Assembly: GCA_024222295.1 (NCBI GenBank)
Contig: JAAEPF010000025.1
Location: 62,001-126,000, forward strand
Length of the DNA stretch: 64,000 nucleotides
DNA from: Actinomycetes bacterium
GTDB taxonomy: Bacteria > Actinomycetota > Acidimicrobiia > Acidimicrobiales > Microtrichaceae
Reading direction: 5' to 3'
Shown: in pieces, positions 24,657 through 34,069 of the stretch
Numbering within the stretch: position 1 is the stretch's first letter
How the letters are laid out: each line of letters opens with the position of its first letter
Notes under the pieces: model-generated
What the model saw: the letters and a program-made list of their open reading frames with translations, nothing else
What the model was told of the DNA's origin: nothing
Database searches by the model: none
Program-made: the position numbers and the translations under genes

Positions 24657-26375
24657 ATGCACGACATCGTCATCCGCAACGGACGACTCGCCGACGGCAC
24701 GGGCGAGCCGGCTCGACAGGCCGATGTGGCCATCGACGGCAACACCATCTCCGAGGTCACCGGGCCCGGGGACGCAGGCAAGGCCAGCCGCGAGATCGAC
24801 GCGGAGGGCCGGCTGGTCACACCCGGGTTCGTCGACATCCACACCCACTACGACGGCCAGGCCACCTGGGACCCCGAGGTCAGCCCGTCGGGATGGCACG
24901 GCGTCACCACCGTCGTGATGGGCAACTGCGGCGTCGGGTTCGCGCCCGCCGCACCGGAGCGCCGCGAGTGGCTGGTGCAGCTGATGGAGGGCGTGGAGGA
25001 CATCCCCGGCACCGCCCTGGTGGAGGGCATGAGCTGGAACTGGGAGAGCTTCCCGGACTACCTCGACGAGCTCGACAGGATGGCCCGGGTGATGGACATC
25101 GCGGCCCAGATACCCCACGGCGCTTTGCGCGCCTACGTGATGGGCGAACGAGGGGCTGCGAACGAGGCAGCCGACGACTCCGACATCGCCGAGATGTCGA
25201 AGCTCACCGAGGAGGCACTGCTCGCAGGCGCGGTCGGGTTCTCGACCACCCGCACGATGCTCCACCGTGCCAAGGACGGCGAGCTGGCTGCGGGCACCAC
25301 CGCAACCGCTGACGAACTGATCGGAATCGGCGAGGCGCTCGGGCGGGCCAACGCCGGCGTGTTCGAGGTGGCGAGTGACATGTTCGACCCGGTGTCGGAG
25401 TTCGCCTGGATGAAGGAGATCTCCACGCGGACCGGCCGCCCGGTGTCATTCGGGTGCCTGCAGAACGACTTCACCCCCGAGGCCTGGCGCCAACTGCTGC
25501 AACTGACCGACGAGGCCAACGCAGACGGCGCCAACATCGTGCCCCAGGTGGCAGGCCGGCCGGCCTGCGCATGGTTCGGATGGGAGTCCACGATCCATCC
25601 GTTCGTGCTGCACGCCGCATACCGCGAGATCGCGGAGCTGCCCTTGGAGGCCCGTATCGCCCGCCTGCGCGACCCCGAGGTGCGCGAGGCGATCGTGTCG
25701 GAGGAAGTGAGCCCCGAGGGCTTCATCGGAATGGTGCTGACCGGCTTCCACAAGTTGTTCCCGCTGGGAGACCCGCCCGACTACGAGCCCTCACCCGACA
25801 CGAGCGTGGCCGCCATCGCCGAGCGTGAACGGCGCCGCCCCGCCGAGGTCGCTTACGACATGATGATGCTGCGTGACGGCCACGAACTGCTGTACATGCC
25901 GATCCTCGGCTACAGCCATGGCAGCTTCGATGCGCTCGAGGAGATGCTGCGCCACGAGGGCACAGTGCTCGGCCTCGGTGACGGCGGCGCCCACTGCGGA
26001 GTCCTCTGTGACGCCAGCCTGCCCACCTACATGCTCACCCACTGGGCACGCGACCGCAGCCGCGGCGAGCGTCTCGGCCTCGAGGAAGCCGTCGCAATCC
26101 AGACCCGCCGCACCGCAGAGCTCTACGGCTTCGCCGACCGCGGACTCGTGGCGCCGGGCTACAGGGCCGACCTCAACGTGATCGACTATGACGCCCTGTC
26201 GCTGTCATCGCCGGAGATGGTGCACGACCTCCCCGCCGGCGGCCGCCGCCTGATCCAGCGGGCGACCGGCTACTCGGCAACGGTGTGCGCCGGCGTGCCT
26301 GTGCGCATCGACGACGAGGCCACCGGCGAACGCCCGGGCCGGCTGGTACGCGGAGCACAACCCAACCCGGCCTGA
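24657..26375 (+). CDS. D-aminoacylase-type amidohydrolase, copy 2
   Basis: 572 residues, paralogous along its length to the gene at 21733. [16 protein letters not shown] gives the metal site, [12 protein letters not shown] and [16 protein letters not shown] are conserved. Same family, substrate unknown; the middle part ([16 protein letters not shown]) differs from copy 1, so the substrates may differ. ATG at 24657 has AGGGGG 9 nt upstream. Divergent from the desaturase with a palindrome between them. Confidence 0.87.
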   Translation: MHDIVIRNGRLADGTGEPARQADVAIDGNTISEVTGPGDAGKASREIDAEGRLVTPGFVDIHTHYDGQATWDPEVSPSGWHGVTTVVMGNCGVGFAPAAPERREWLVQLMEGVEDIPGTALVEGMSWNWESFPDYLDELDRMARVMDIAAQIPHGALRAYVMGERGAANEAADDSDIAEMSKLTEEALLAGAVGFSTTRTMLHRAKDGELAAGTTATADELIGIGEALGRANAGVFEVASDMFDPVSEFAWMKEISTRTGRPVSFGCLQNDFTPEAWRQLLQLTDEANADGANIVPQVAGRPACAWFGWESTIHPFVLHAAYREIAELPLEARIARLRDPEVREAIVSEEVSPEGFIGMVLTGFHKLFPLGDPPDYEPSPDTSVAAIAERERRRPAEVAYDMMMLRDGHELLYMPILGYSHGSFDALEEMLRHEGTVLGLGDGGAHCGVLCDASLPTYMLTHWARDRSRGERLGLEEAVAIQTRRTAELYGFADRGLVAPGYRADLNVIDYDALSLSSPEMVHDLPAGGRRLIQRATGYSATVCAGVPVRIDDEATGERPGRLVRGAQPNPA

Positions 26376-26497
26376 TCAGGCCTGCCGGTCAGAGAACGCG
26401 TTCGGCGCCGGCTGGGCGCGCTCGCTCATGGGGCGAGCAGGTGCATTACGGGTGTGGTGTGGGCGTATCGGGGGGAGCGGCGCGACATACTGAACCG

Positions 26498-28984
26498 GTG
26501 AACGACCAATCCCTCTGGGACCGTACGATGGCCGGTTTCGCCCATGAGCGGGGCGAGTTCTCCGACTTCGACTGGCAACCCGACCGCCTGGTGCACCGCG
26601 ACCGCCACTGCCGCCACATCGCGGAAGCCGAGACGATGTTCGCGGTCACCAACGGATTCATCGGGGTGCGTGGCGCACTCGAGGAGGACGAGCCGAGCCA
26701 CGAGCGGGCCACGCTCATCAACGGCTTCCACGAGACCTGGCCGATCGTGTACGGCGAGGCTGCCTACGGGTTCGCGAAGACGGGCCAGACCATCGTGCCG
26801 GTACCCGATCCGACCACCATGAAGCTCTACATCGACGACGAGCCGTTCCGCATGGACCACGACCGGGTCAAGAGGTCAGCGCGCACCCTCGACTGGCGTG
26901 CCGGGGTGGTGTCTCGCGAAGTGGAGTTCGAAACGGCCGACGGCCGTGCCCTGGTGCTTCGCACGCGCAGGTTCGCTTCATTGGAGCACCGCCATGTCGT
27001 GGTGCTCGACTACCAGGTCGAACTGCTCGACGCCGCGGCCACGCTCACGATCGCCTCGGAACTGGCGCTGCCCCGGGAGCGCCACGACGAGGAAGGTGAG
27101 CACGATCCCCGCCGCGCCCGCTCACAGCACGGGGTGCTGATCCCGGTGTCGCAGTCCGCGGAGGGCGACAGGGCCGTGCTCACGATGCGCACCCGACGCT
27201 CGGACATGCGCCTTGGCTGCGGGGTGCACCACATCGTCGACGACACCCAGCAGATGGAGCGCCGCACCGAGGCCGACCAGGACGGCGCCCGATGCGTGTC
27301 GATCGTGGATGCGCAGGCGGGGATGCCGGTTCGCATCCAGAAGTTCGCGGCCTACCACACCAGCGCACGGACCAGCCCCGACGAGTTGGCCTTCCGCGTG
27401 GAGGAGACCCTCAACCGGGCGATCCACGTAGGAATGGAGCACCTCGGCCAGCGCCAGGAAGAGCGGATGCAGAAGTACTGGCACATCGCTGATGTGCAGA
27501 TCGACGGCGACGACGACGCCCAGTCGATGGTGCGCTTCAACCTGTTCCAGTTGCACCAGGCAACCGCACGCGCTGATGGCAGTGGTTTTCCCGCCAAGGG
27601 CCTTACCGGAACCGGCTACGAGGGCCAGTACTTCTGGGACGCCGACATCTACGTGATGCCGTTCCTCTCCTACACGACACCTCAGCTGGCGCGGAACTTC
27701 ATCTCGTTTCGCGCCGGCATGCTCGACAAGGCACGCGAACGCGCCCGGGAGGTCGGCCACCACGGCGCCCTCTACCCCTGGCGCACCATCAACGGCGACG
27801 AGGCCTCCGCCTACTACGCGGCCGGCACAGCTCAGTACCACATCAATGCAGATGTGGTCTGGGCAATGCGCAAGTACGTACGCGCCACCGGCGACCTCGA
27901 CGTGATCGCGGATCCCGGGTTCGAGACGCTGGTGGAGACCGCCCGTTTCTGGGTCGACCTCGGCTTCTTCAGCCCGCGTATGGGCGGCGAGTTCGTGATC
28001 AACGGCGTGACCGGTCCCGATGAGTACACCACCGTCGTCGACAACAACCTCTACACGAACCTCATGGCCCGCGAGAACCTGCTGAGCGCCGCCGAAGCGG
28101 CTGACTGGATGAAGTCCCGCCTGCCCGACGAGTACGCGGATGTTGTTCGCCGTACCGGGCTCGCCGAGAGCGAGATCTCGGTCTGGCGCCGCGCAGGTGA
28201 GTCGATGCACGTGCCGTTCGACGAGAAGGAGCAGCTCTACCTGCAGGACGACGGCTTCCTCGCACGGGAGATGTGGGACTTCGAGGGCACCCCAGCCGAC
28301 AGCTACCCGCTGCTGCTTCACTACCACCCCCTCGAGATCTACAGGCACCAGGTGATCAAGCAGGCTGATGTGGTGATGGCCACGTTCCTGCTCGGTGACT
28401 GGTTCTCACACGAGGACAAGCGGCGGGTGTTCGAGTACTTCGATCCGCTGACCACAGGGGACTCGTCGCTGTCGTCGTCGGTGCAGTCGGTCATGGCAAC
28501 CGAGTTGGGACTGACCGAGAACGGTGTCGAGTACTTCGCCCACTCTGCGCTCGTCGACCTGCTCGACCTTGCCGGCAACGTACGCGACGGCGTGCACCTC
28601 GCTGCCTGTGGTGGCACCTGGCAGGCGCTGGTGCACGGCTTCGGCGGGTTCCGCGACCACCAGGGTGACCTGCGCTTCCAGCCGGTCATTCCGGGCGGGT
28701 GGGACAGCCTCACGTTCCGGATCCGGCACCACGAGAACATCATCGAGGTCCGCGCGAGCCACGACCAGGTCGTCTACCGGCTCGTGGAGGGGTCGCGCTC
28801 AGTCGTGCACCATTGGGACGAACAAGTCGTGCTCGAGATGGATCAGGTTGCCGCACGCCGCAACCCGCGCCGCGAGGAGCTGCCTCGTCTGTCACGTCGT
28901 TCCGAGCGGCCGATGGAGCAGGTAGGCACGCAGCCCCATGACAGCGGTGAGTTCGACGACGTGCCCGCCATACCGTTCACCTGA
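26498..28984 (+). CDS. Glycoside hydrolase family 65 protein (disaccharide phosphorylase type)
   Basis: 828 residues, the usual size. FAVTNGFIGVRGALEE opens the N-terminal domain; the (alpha/alpha)6 barrel has GYEGQYFWDADIYVMPF, ALYPWRTINGDEAS and GVTGPDEYTTVVDNNLYTN with general acid Glu509. GH65 enzymes such as maltose, trehalose and kojibiose phosphorylases split alpha-glucosides with phosphate to give beta-glucose-1-phosphate; which sugar is used cannot be told. No beta-phosphoglucomutase or sugar transporter gene is adjacent. The GTG at 26498 is the family start; a longer open frame upstream overlaps the amidohydrolase. Confidence 0.88.
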   Translation: MNDQSLWDRTMAGFAHERGEFSDFDWQPDRLVHRDRHCRHIAEAETMFAVTNGFIGVRGALEEDEPSHERATLINGFHETWPIVYGEAAYGFAKTGQTIVPVPDPTTMKLYIDDEPFRMDHDRVKRSARTLDWRAGVVSREVEFETADGRALVLRTRRFASLEHRHVVVLDYQVELLDAAATLTIASELALPRERHDEEGEHDPRRARSQHGVLIPVSQSAEGDRAVLTMRTRRSDMRLGCGVHHIVDDTQQMERRTEADQDGARCVSIVDAQAGMPVRIQKFAAYHTSARTSPDELAFRVEETLNRAIHVGMEHLGQRQEERMQKYWHIADVQIDGDDDAQSMVRFNLFQLHQATARADGSGFPAKGLTGTGYEGQYFWDADIYVMPFLSYTTPQLARNFISFRAGMLDKARERAREVGHHGALYPWRTINGDEASAYYAAGTAQYHINADVVWAMRKYVRATGDLDVIADPGFETLVETARFWVDLGFFSPRMGGEFVINGVTGPDEYTTVVDNNLYTNLMARENLLSAAEAADWMKSRLPDEYADVVRRTGLAESEISVWRRAGESMHVPFDEKEQLYLQDDGFLAREMWDFEGTPADSYPLLLHYHPLEIYRHQVIKQADVVMATFLLGDWFSHEDKRRVFEYFDPLTTGDSSLSSSVQSVMATELGLTENGVEYFAHSALVDLLDLAGNVRDGVHLAACGGTWQALVHGFGGFRDHQGDLRFQPVIPGGWDSLTFRIRHHENIIEVRASHDQVVYRLVEGSRSVVHHWDEQVVLEMDQVAARRNPRREELPRLSRRSERPMEQVGTQPHDSGEFDDVPAIPFT

Positions 28985-29007
28985 TCCGCGTCACCTGGCT
29001 CGGGCAA

Positions 29008-30504
29008 TCAGGTCGACGCGCCCACCAACAAGCCGGTGACGATCACAACGCCCACCAGGGCAACAGCCTCACCACGCAGCACGGATGCGAACCTGTCGAT
29101 GAGGGCCGCGTCGTCAGCGTGTTCGCGTAGGGCCGGCACCATCCGGAAGTGGTTGTATGCGCCCGCGCCTGCGGCAATGGCCACCAGTGCCACCTTGACC
29201 AGCAGCAGCCGACCCCATGAGCTGTCCCACAACTGCGACGGCGAGTCGAGCACGATTCCGGCGAGCAGCACCCCGAACAGACCGACGACGACCAAGGCGA
29301 CCGTGGCCAGCACCGAGAACCGCGCTGCCAGCTCGACGGTGCCGGCTCGCGCCGAGGCCCGGCGACCGCGTCGCCGGCGCACCACCACTGCGAGCATCAC
29401 GATCCCGCCAACCCAGACCGCGCCTGCTGCCACATGAACGACCGAGCTGACGCTGATCAGCGCCCGGTTGCCCTCGGTCACCGTGTGGCCGTCGAAAGCA
29501 TATGAAACGAGGATGGCCAGCGCACCGCCAACCGCAATCGGGTTGGGGTTCCACGAGTTGGGGGCATCGGTGGCCCCCCGCTGGGCGAGTGGCCGAGCTC
29601 CTACCCACAGGGCGAGGGCTCCCAGCATTCTCAGGCCGATAGCGACACCCAACGCCGTCTTGCCGACGTCGACATATGAACCGAAGTCGGCGGCCGCCGA
29701 CCACTGGCCGTCCTCGATGATCACAGCGGCGGCAACGAGCTCCACCGCGGCGCCCAGGAAGGCGAGCAAGGAGGCTCTCCTGGTCCAGCGCAGCACGAGG
29801 TCGACTTCGGCGATGGAGCCATCCAGCACCCGGGAGCCGAACACCAGCGCACCGACCCCCGTCATCACACCGAGCAGTGTGACGATCCGGGCGATCGCCG
29901 CCATGACCTCCGCGGCATCGGTGGCCGAGGAGTCCCCGTCTGCGAGGAACTCCTCGAGCGCGTCCTCCTCGGCGGGCACCGTGGTAGGTGGTGCCGTTGG
30001 GTCGGCGGTCGGTGCACCGGGCGCGACAGTGGTGGACGTGGCCGCAGGTGAACCGCCCGCTGTGAACACGAACGAGCCGTCGATCGGATGGGTGTCGCCG
30101 GCGCGCACGCTCCACTTCACGCCCACGTCGCCGCCAGCGAGGGCCGGATCGAACGTGAGCACCCACTGCTTGCCATCAGCCGAGTCGACCGATGCCGGTT
30201 CGACGAGCTCACCATCGGGCCCGAGCACCTGGAAGCCGTCGCCGGCCGGTTCAGCAGCGTTGGTGAATGCGATCGTGATCGAGGCGACCGGCTCGTCGAG
30301 CACCTGATTGTCTTCGGGGTCGGAGAAGTCGAAATCGGTGTGTGCCGAGGCAACCCCGGCCGGCACGACTGCGATTGCCAGCATCAGTAGCGCGGCGACG
30401 CACACTCGCGGGAACAGACCCCGAGGCACACGCCGACCGGCCGCCTCGATGCCGGGTCCGGTCACGAGGTGTTCGGATCCACGCGGTTGCGGGGTACGGG
30501 CCAT
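29008..30504 (-). CDS. CopC-CopD fusion, copper-binding/transport protein
   Basis: 498 residues. Signal peptide ends at SAHTDFDFSDP, putting a His near the mature N-terminus as in CopC; the DTHPIDGSFVFTAGG motif is the second copper site region. After a Thr/Pro-rich linker (about 155-185) comes a CopD domain with about 8 transmembrane spans and conserved His (VVHVAAGAVWVGG). Such fusions bind copper outside and probably import or buffer it. The gene starts 24 bp from the divergent MFS gene and their -10 boxes overlap. Confidence 0.85.
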   Translation of the reverse strand: MARTPQPRGSEHLVTGPGIEAAGRRVPRGLFPRVCVAALLMLAIAVVPAGVASAHTDFDFSDPEDNQVLDEPVASITIAFTNAAEPAGDGFQVLGPDGELVEPASVDSADGKQWVLTFDPALAGGDVGVKWSVRAGDTHPIDGSFVFTAGGSPAATSTTVAPGAPTADPTAPPTTVPAEEDALEEFLADGDSSATDAAEVMAAIARIVTLLGVMTGVGALVFGSRVLDGSIAEVDLVLRWTRRASLLAFLGAAVELVAAAVIIEDGQWSAAADFGSYVDVGKTALGVAIGLRMLGALALWVGARPLAQRGATDAPNSWNPNPIAVGGALAILVSYAFDGHTVTEGNRALISVSSVVHVAAGAVWVGGIVMLAVVVRRRRGRRASARAGTVELAARFSVLATVALVVVGLFGVLLAGIVLDSPSQLWDSSWGRLLLVKVALVAIAAGAGAYNHFRMVPALREHADDAALIDRFASVLRGEAVALVGVVIVTGLLVGAST

Positions 30505-30512
30505 CGCGCTGA

Positions 30513-30522
30513 ACGTTAGTGT
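30513..30522. promoter_or_regulatory. Overlapping divergent -10 elements (CopC-CopD and MFS genes)
   Basis: TAGTGT (30517-30522, plus) ends 6 nt before the GTG of the MFS gene; TAACGT (30513-30518, minus) ends 8 nt before the ATG of the CopC-CopD gene. The boxes share 2 bp, so the two promoters can hardly be used at once on one molecule. Confidence 0.45.
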
Positions 30523-30528
30523 CGCTCC

Positions 30529-32169
30529 GTGAGCTCAGCGGACCCCACCGACCAGGCGGCGACCGACCAGTCTGCAGCGGCGCAACGCATAAGTTCCCAG
30601 ACATGGGTGGCCATGGGGGCACTCGGGCTGGTGGTCTTCGCAATTGCCAACGACTTCACCGCGATGAACGTGGTGCTGCCCGCGATCGAGTCCGAACTCG
30701 ACGCGGACCTTTCGACCACGCAGTGGGTCGTCAACGGGTATGCCCTCATGTTCGGCGTGCTGATCGTGCCAGGCGGCCGGTTTGCCGACATGTTCGGACG
30801 CACCAAGGTGCTCTACATCGGCTGTGCCCTTTTCGGGCTGTTCTCGCTGCTGGGCGGGTTCGCACCCAACATTGCCCTGCTGATCGCTGCGCGGGTCTCC
30901 ATGGGCATCGGAGCGGCACTGATGTGGCCCGCAATCCTGGGGCTGATCTACGCACTGCTGCCAGATGCCAAGGCCGGTCTCGCCGGAGGCCTCGTGATCG
31001 GCATCGCCGGCATCGGAAACGCCACGGGCCCGGTCATCGCCGGAGCGTTGGCCGAGGTCAGCTGGCGGTACATCTTCTTCCTCAACGTGCCGATCGTGCT
31101 TGTCGCGGCGATCGTGACGCACTTCAAGGTCCACCTGGAGAGCCCCATCACCAAGGAGAAGGTGGACTACGCAGGCACAGCGTTGCTGGCCCTGAGCCTG
31201 CTGGCGTTGCTCGGAGCCCTGACGGTCGCGCCCGACATCGGATGGACCCAACCGGTGGTGCTCGGCGGCGTCGCCATGTTCGTGGTGCTCATGGGAGCCT
31301 TCGTGCTCCGTGAGCGCACAGTTGGAGAGGCAGGACTGGTGCCGCCGAGCGTGATGGGCACACCTGCCTTCCGCTGGGCCTGCATCGCGGTGCTGATGAT
31401 GTCGGCCACGTTCTTCACCACGCTGCTCTACCTGCCCCAGTTCTTCTCCAAGCTGCTCGAGGCCAGCACCCTCGAGGCGGGCCTGATGCTGCTGCCGTTC
31501 GTGGCGACCTTCGCGGCCGCGTCGTTCAGCGAGACATGGCTGCTCAACCGCATCGGCATGAAGGCTGTCATCACCATCGGGGCGGCCGGCCTGTTCGCCG
31601 GCCCGCTGCTGATAGCGATCCTCTCCGCCGACAGCGCCGGATTCGCTTCCGTCATCCCCGGGATGGTCGTGCTCGGGGTCGGCGTCGGGTTCTTCTACTC
31701 CTCGGTCACCACAGCGGCGCTCACCGCACTGCCTCCCGAGAAGTCGAGCCTCGCGGGCGGGTTGCTGTACATGTTCCAGATCGCCGGCGGCGCAGTCGGA
31801 CTCGGCATATCGACCGCCGTGTTCCTCGTGACCTCGGGCAACGAGGTGACCCGCTCGGCCGAGGAGCTGGGCATCACGCTCAGCTCCTCGGAAGTTGCCG
31901 ATGTCCGCGGAGTCCTGGCGGGAACAGATACTTCCGCCGAGGTGCTCAAGGCCTACCCCAGTCAAGCCACCCAGCTGACCGAGGTCGTGCGCGACTCGTT
32001 CATGTTCGGGATGCGCTGGGCGTTCATCCTCTGCGCTGCTCTGTCACTCATCGGGCTGGTCATCGCAGCCACGCGGGTCGGCGGCCCGCTCAGCCGTCTC
32101 GGACGCGATGTCGAGAAGTCGCCCGGCGAGGCCGGCGAACTCGGCGAGGAAGTATCCGACCTGCCCTGA
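30529..32169 (+). CDS. MFS drug exporter, DHA2 (EmrB/QacA) type, 14 TM
   Basis: 546 residues with about 14 hydrophobic spans. NDFTAMNVVLPAIESELDADLSTTQWVVNGYAL is the typical DHA2 start, PGGRFADMFGRTKVLYIG is the loop 2-3 motif A, and RVSMGIGAALMWPAILGLI and GNATGPVIAGALAEVSWRYIFFLNVP follow. Likely a proton-driven exporter of hydrophobic or toxic compounds. GTG start, leaderless type. Divergent from a copper gene. Confidence 0.88.
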   Translation: MSSADPTDQAATDQSAAAQRISSQTWVAMGALGLVVFAIANDFTAMNVVLPAIESELDADLSTTQWVVNGYALMFGVLIVPGGRFADMFGRTKVLYIGCALFGLFSLLGGFAPNIALLIAARVSMGIGAALMWPAILGLIYALLPDAKAGLAGGLVIGIAGIGNATGPVIAGALAEVSWRYIFFLNVPIVLVAAIVTHFKVHLESPITKEKVDYAGTALLALSLLALLGALTVAPDIGWTQPVVLGGVAMFVVLMGAFVLRERTVGEAGLVPPSVMGTPAFRWACIAVLMMSATFFTTLLYLPQFFSKLLEASTLEAGLMLLPFVATFAAASFSETWLLNRIGMKAVITIGAAGLFAGPLLIAILSADSAGFASVIPGMVVLGVGVGFFYSSVTTAALTALPPEKSSLAGGLLYMFQIAGGAVGLGISTAVFLVTSGNEVTRSAEELGITLSSSEVADVRGVLAGTDTSAEVLKAYPSQATQLTEVVRDSFMFGMRWAFILCAALSLIGLVIAATRVGGPLSRLGRDVEKSPGEAGELGEEVSDLP

Positions 32170-32210
32170 GGGAAACCCTCGGCACGCCCCAGATCAGCGG
32201 ATCCGGCGCT

Positions 32211-32573
32211 TCAGGTCGCGTCCAGGGCTTCGAACGGCTTGCCCCACAGGGTGATCGGCCCGAGCAGTTCGGCGACCTTCTGAACCTCCGGATCTCCGTA
32301 GGCGTCGATGTGCGTCACCTTGGAGCAACTGAACAGCACCGGACCGATCTCGGTGAACACCTTTCCCTCGGCGTGTGCAGTGATCGCGTCCGCCGACTCG
32401 TAGGCCTCGTACAGTCGGGCGTGACCGCTGGCGTCATCGATGTACCAGTCGTACAGCAGAGTGCCGGGCTCACCGCGGCTGACCTCGACCGCATCCGCCA
32501 CGGCCTTGCGGAAGGTCGCCAGGTCGGTGACCTCGAAGTCGATCACGAATCGGAGTTCTTCGGAGCTGCGCAT
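32211..32573 (-). CDS. Antibiotic biosynthesis monooxygenase (ABM) domain protein
   Basis: 120 residues, a single ABM ferredoxin-like fold: LRFVIDFEVTDLATFRKAVADAV, SRGEPGTLLYDWYIDD, ARLYEAYESADAITAHAEG. Members are small cofactor-poor monooxygenases or heme-handling proteins; function here is unknown. I chose ATG at 32573 because TACGCT (32580-32585) lies exactly 6 nt upstream and the longer open frame has no family sequence. Divergent from the carotenoid oxygenase gene. Confidence 0.75.
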   Translation of the reverse strand: MRSSEELRFVIDFEVTDLATFRKAVADAVEVSRGEPGTLLYDWYIDDASGHARLYEAYESADAITAHAEGKVFTEIGPVLFSCSKVTHIDAYGDPEVQKVAELLGPITLWGKPFEALDAT

Positions 32574-32579
32574 CCCCGC

Positions 32580-32585
32580 AGCGTA
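32580..32585 (-). promoter_or_regulatory. Leaderless -10 element of the ABM gene
   Basis: TACGCT on the minus strand with 6 nt to the ATG; it decides the start of this gene. Confidence 0.5.
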
Positions 32586-32692
32586 TGCGTAGCTGAGGGG
32601 CTCGCGTCGCAGTGCAGTCGCGCTGCAACAGAGCAATGGCGACCGGTTTACAGTGTTCAGGCGGGGTCGACCCGCATCACAAGGGGGAAACG

Positions 32693-34048
32693 ATGACCCA
32701 GACCGACACCACCGGCGCAGCAGGCGGCCCGACCGACAAGCCCTGGCACCTGCAGGGCAACTGGGCACCTGTGATGGACGAGCTCACCGTTGGCGACCTG
32801 GAGGTGCGCGGTGAACTGCCCGACGGCCTCGATGGCACCTACATCCGCGCCGGGATGAACCCACGCTCGGGATGGTCGGAGCACTGGTTCTTCGGCAGCG
32901 GGATGCTGCACTCGGTGGAGGTCGGCGACGGCAGGGCGACCTACCGAAATCGCTTCGTGCAGACGCCCTACCTCACCGAGAACATGGACCTCATGACGGC
33001 GATGGGAAGCCTCGACTACTCCCCTGCCAACACCAACATCGTCAACCACGCCGGCAGGTTCTTCGCGCTCGAGGAGGCCCACCGCCCGTGGGAGGTCAAC
33101 GCCGACCTGTCGACAGTGGGTGCGGTGAGCTTCAACGGCAAGCTCGACACGCCGATGACGGCCCACCCCAAGATCTGCCCCGAGACGGGCGAGATGATGT
33201 TCTTCGGCTACCAGATGCTGGCCGAGCCATGGCTCACTTACCACCGAGCGGACGCCAACGGGAACCTGGTGCAGTCGGAGGCCATCGAGATCCCGAAGCC
33301 CGTGATGATGCACGACTTCAACATCACACGCACCCGCACGATCTTCATGGACATGCCGATCACCTTCTCACTGGAGCAGGCCGGGTTCGGCTGGGATCCG
33401 GACAACGGTGCCCGCCTCGGCGTCATGGACCGCGACGGTGCCGGCAGCGACATCCGCTGGTACGAGATCGACCCGTGCTACGTGTTCCACCCGGTCAACT
33501 CATATGACAATGGCGAGCAGATCGTGCTGCACGTAGCCCGTTTCGAATCCTCCATGACCGGCGGACTGATGGGCCGTTCGGTCGAGCCCGCGATGCCGAT
33601 GCTCTACGAGTGGATCATCGACCCGGCAAAGGGGACGGTGTCGGAGCGGCAGATGGACGACCGTCACGGCGACTTCTGCCGCGTGGATGACCGCCTCGTC
33701 GGACTCAAGGCCCGCTACGGCTACATCCTCCAGCTGGCAGGGCTCGACTCCGACCAGGAGTACGGGCACGAGCTGTACCGCTACGACCTCACGACTGGCG
33801 GATGCGAGGTCCACGACCTCGGCGCCAACAGCCACGGTGGCGAAGCGGTCTTCGTGCCCCGTGATGCCGGCGCCGGTGAGGACGATGGCTGGCTCGTGCT
33901 GATCGCGCACGACGAGACCGAGAACCAGTCAAGGTTCGTGGTGATCGACAGCCAGGACTTCACAGGAGATCCCGTTGCGGAAGTCATGCTTCCCCAGAGG
34001 GTTCCCTACGGCGCGCACGGCAACTGGTTCGGCGGCCTGCACGCCTGA
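32693..34048 (+). CDS. Carotenoid cleavage oxygenase (RPE65/CCD family)
   Basis: 451 residues. The four iron-binding His fit His158 (MTAHPK), His207 (MMHDFNIT), His266 (VFHPVNSY) and His442 (YGAHGNWF). The family cleaves double bonds in carotenoids, apocarotenoids or stilbenes with O2. No carotenoid synthesis gene is nearby, so the substrate is unknown. ATG at 32693 has AGGGGG 8 nt upstream. Confidence 0.88.
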   Translation: MTQTDTTGAAGGPTDKPWHLQGNWAPVMDELTVGDLEVRGELPDGLDGTYIRAGMNPRSGWSEHWFFGSGMLHSVEVGDGRATYRNRFVQTPYLTENMDLMTAMGSLDYSPANTNIVNHAGRFFALEEAHRPWEVNADLSTVGAVSFNGKLDTPMTAHPKICPETGEMMFFGYQMLAEPWLTYHRADANGNLVQSEAIEIPKPVMMHDFNITRTRTIFMDMPITFSLEQAGFGWDPDNGARLGVMDRDGAGSDIRWYEIDPCYVFHPVNSYDNGEQIVLHVARFESSMTGGLMGRSVEPAMPMLYEWIIDPAKGTVSERQMDDRHGDFCRVDDRLVGLKARYGYILQLAGLDSDQEYGHELYRYDLTTGGCEVHDLGANSHGGEAVFVPRDAGAGEDDGWLVLIAHDETENQSRFVVIDSQDFTGDPVAEVMLPQRVPYGAHGNWFGGLHA

Positions 34049-34069
34049 CCAGGCCCGGGCGGCCGCGGT

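Noticed and set aside
30535-31965. 476-codon open frame on the minus strand
   Set aside because: It is antisense to the MFS gene, has low-complexity His/Glu/Arg-rich sequence and no family motif; a by-product of high GC content.
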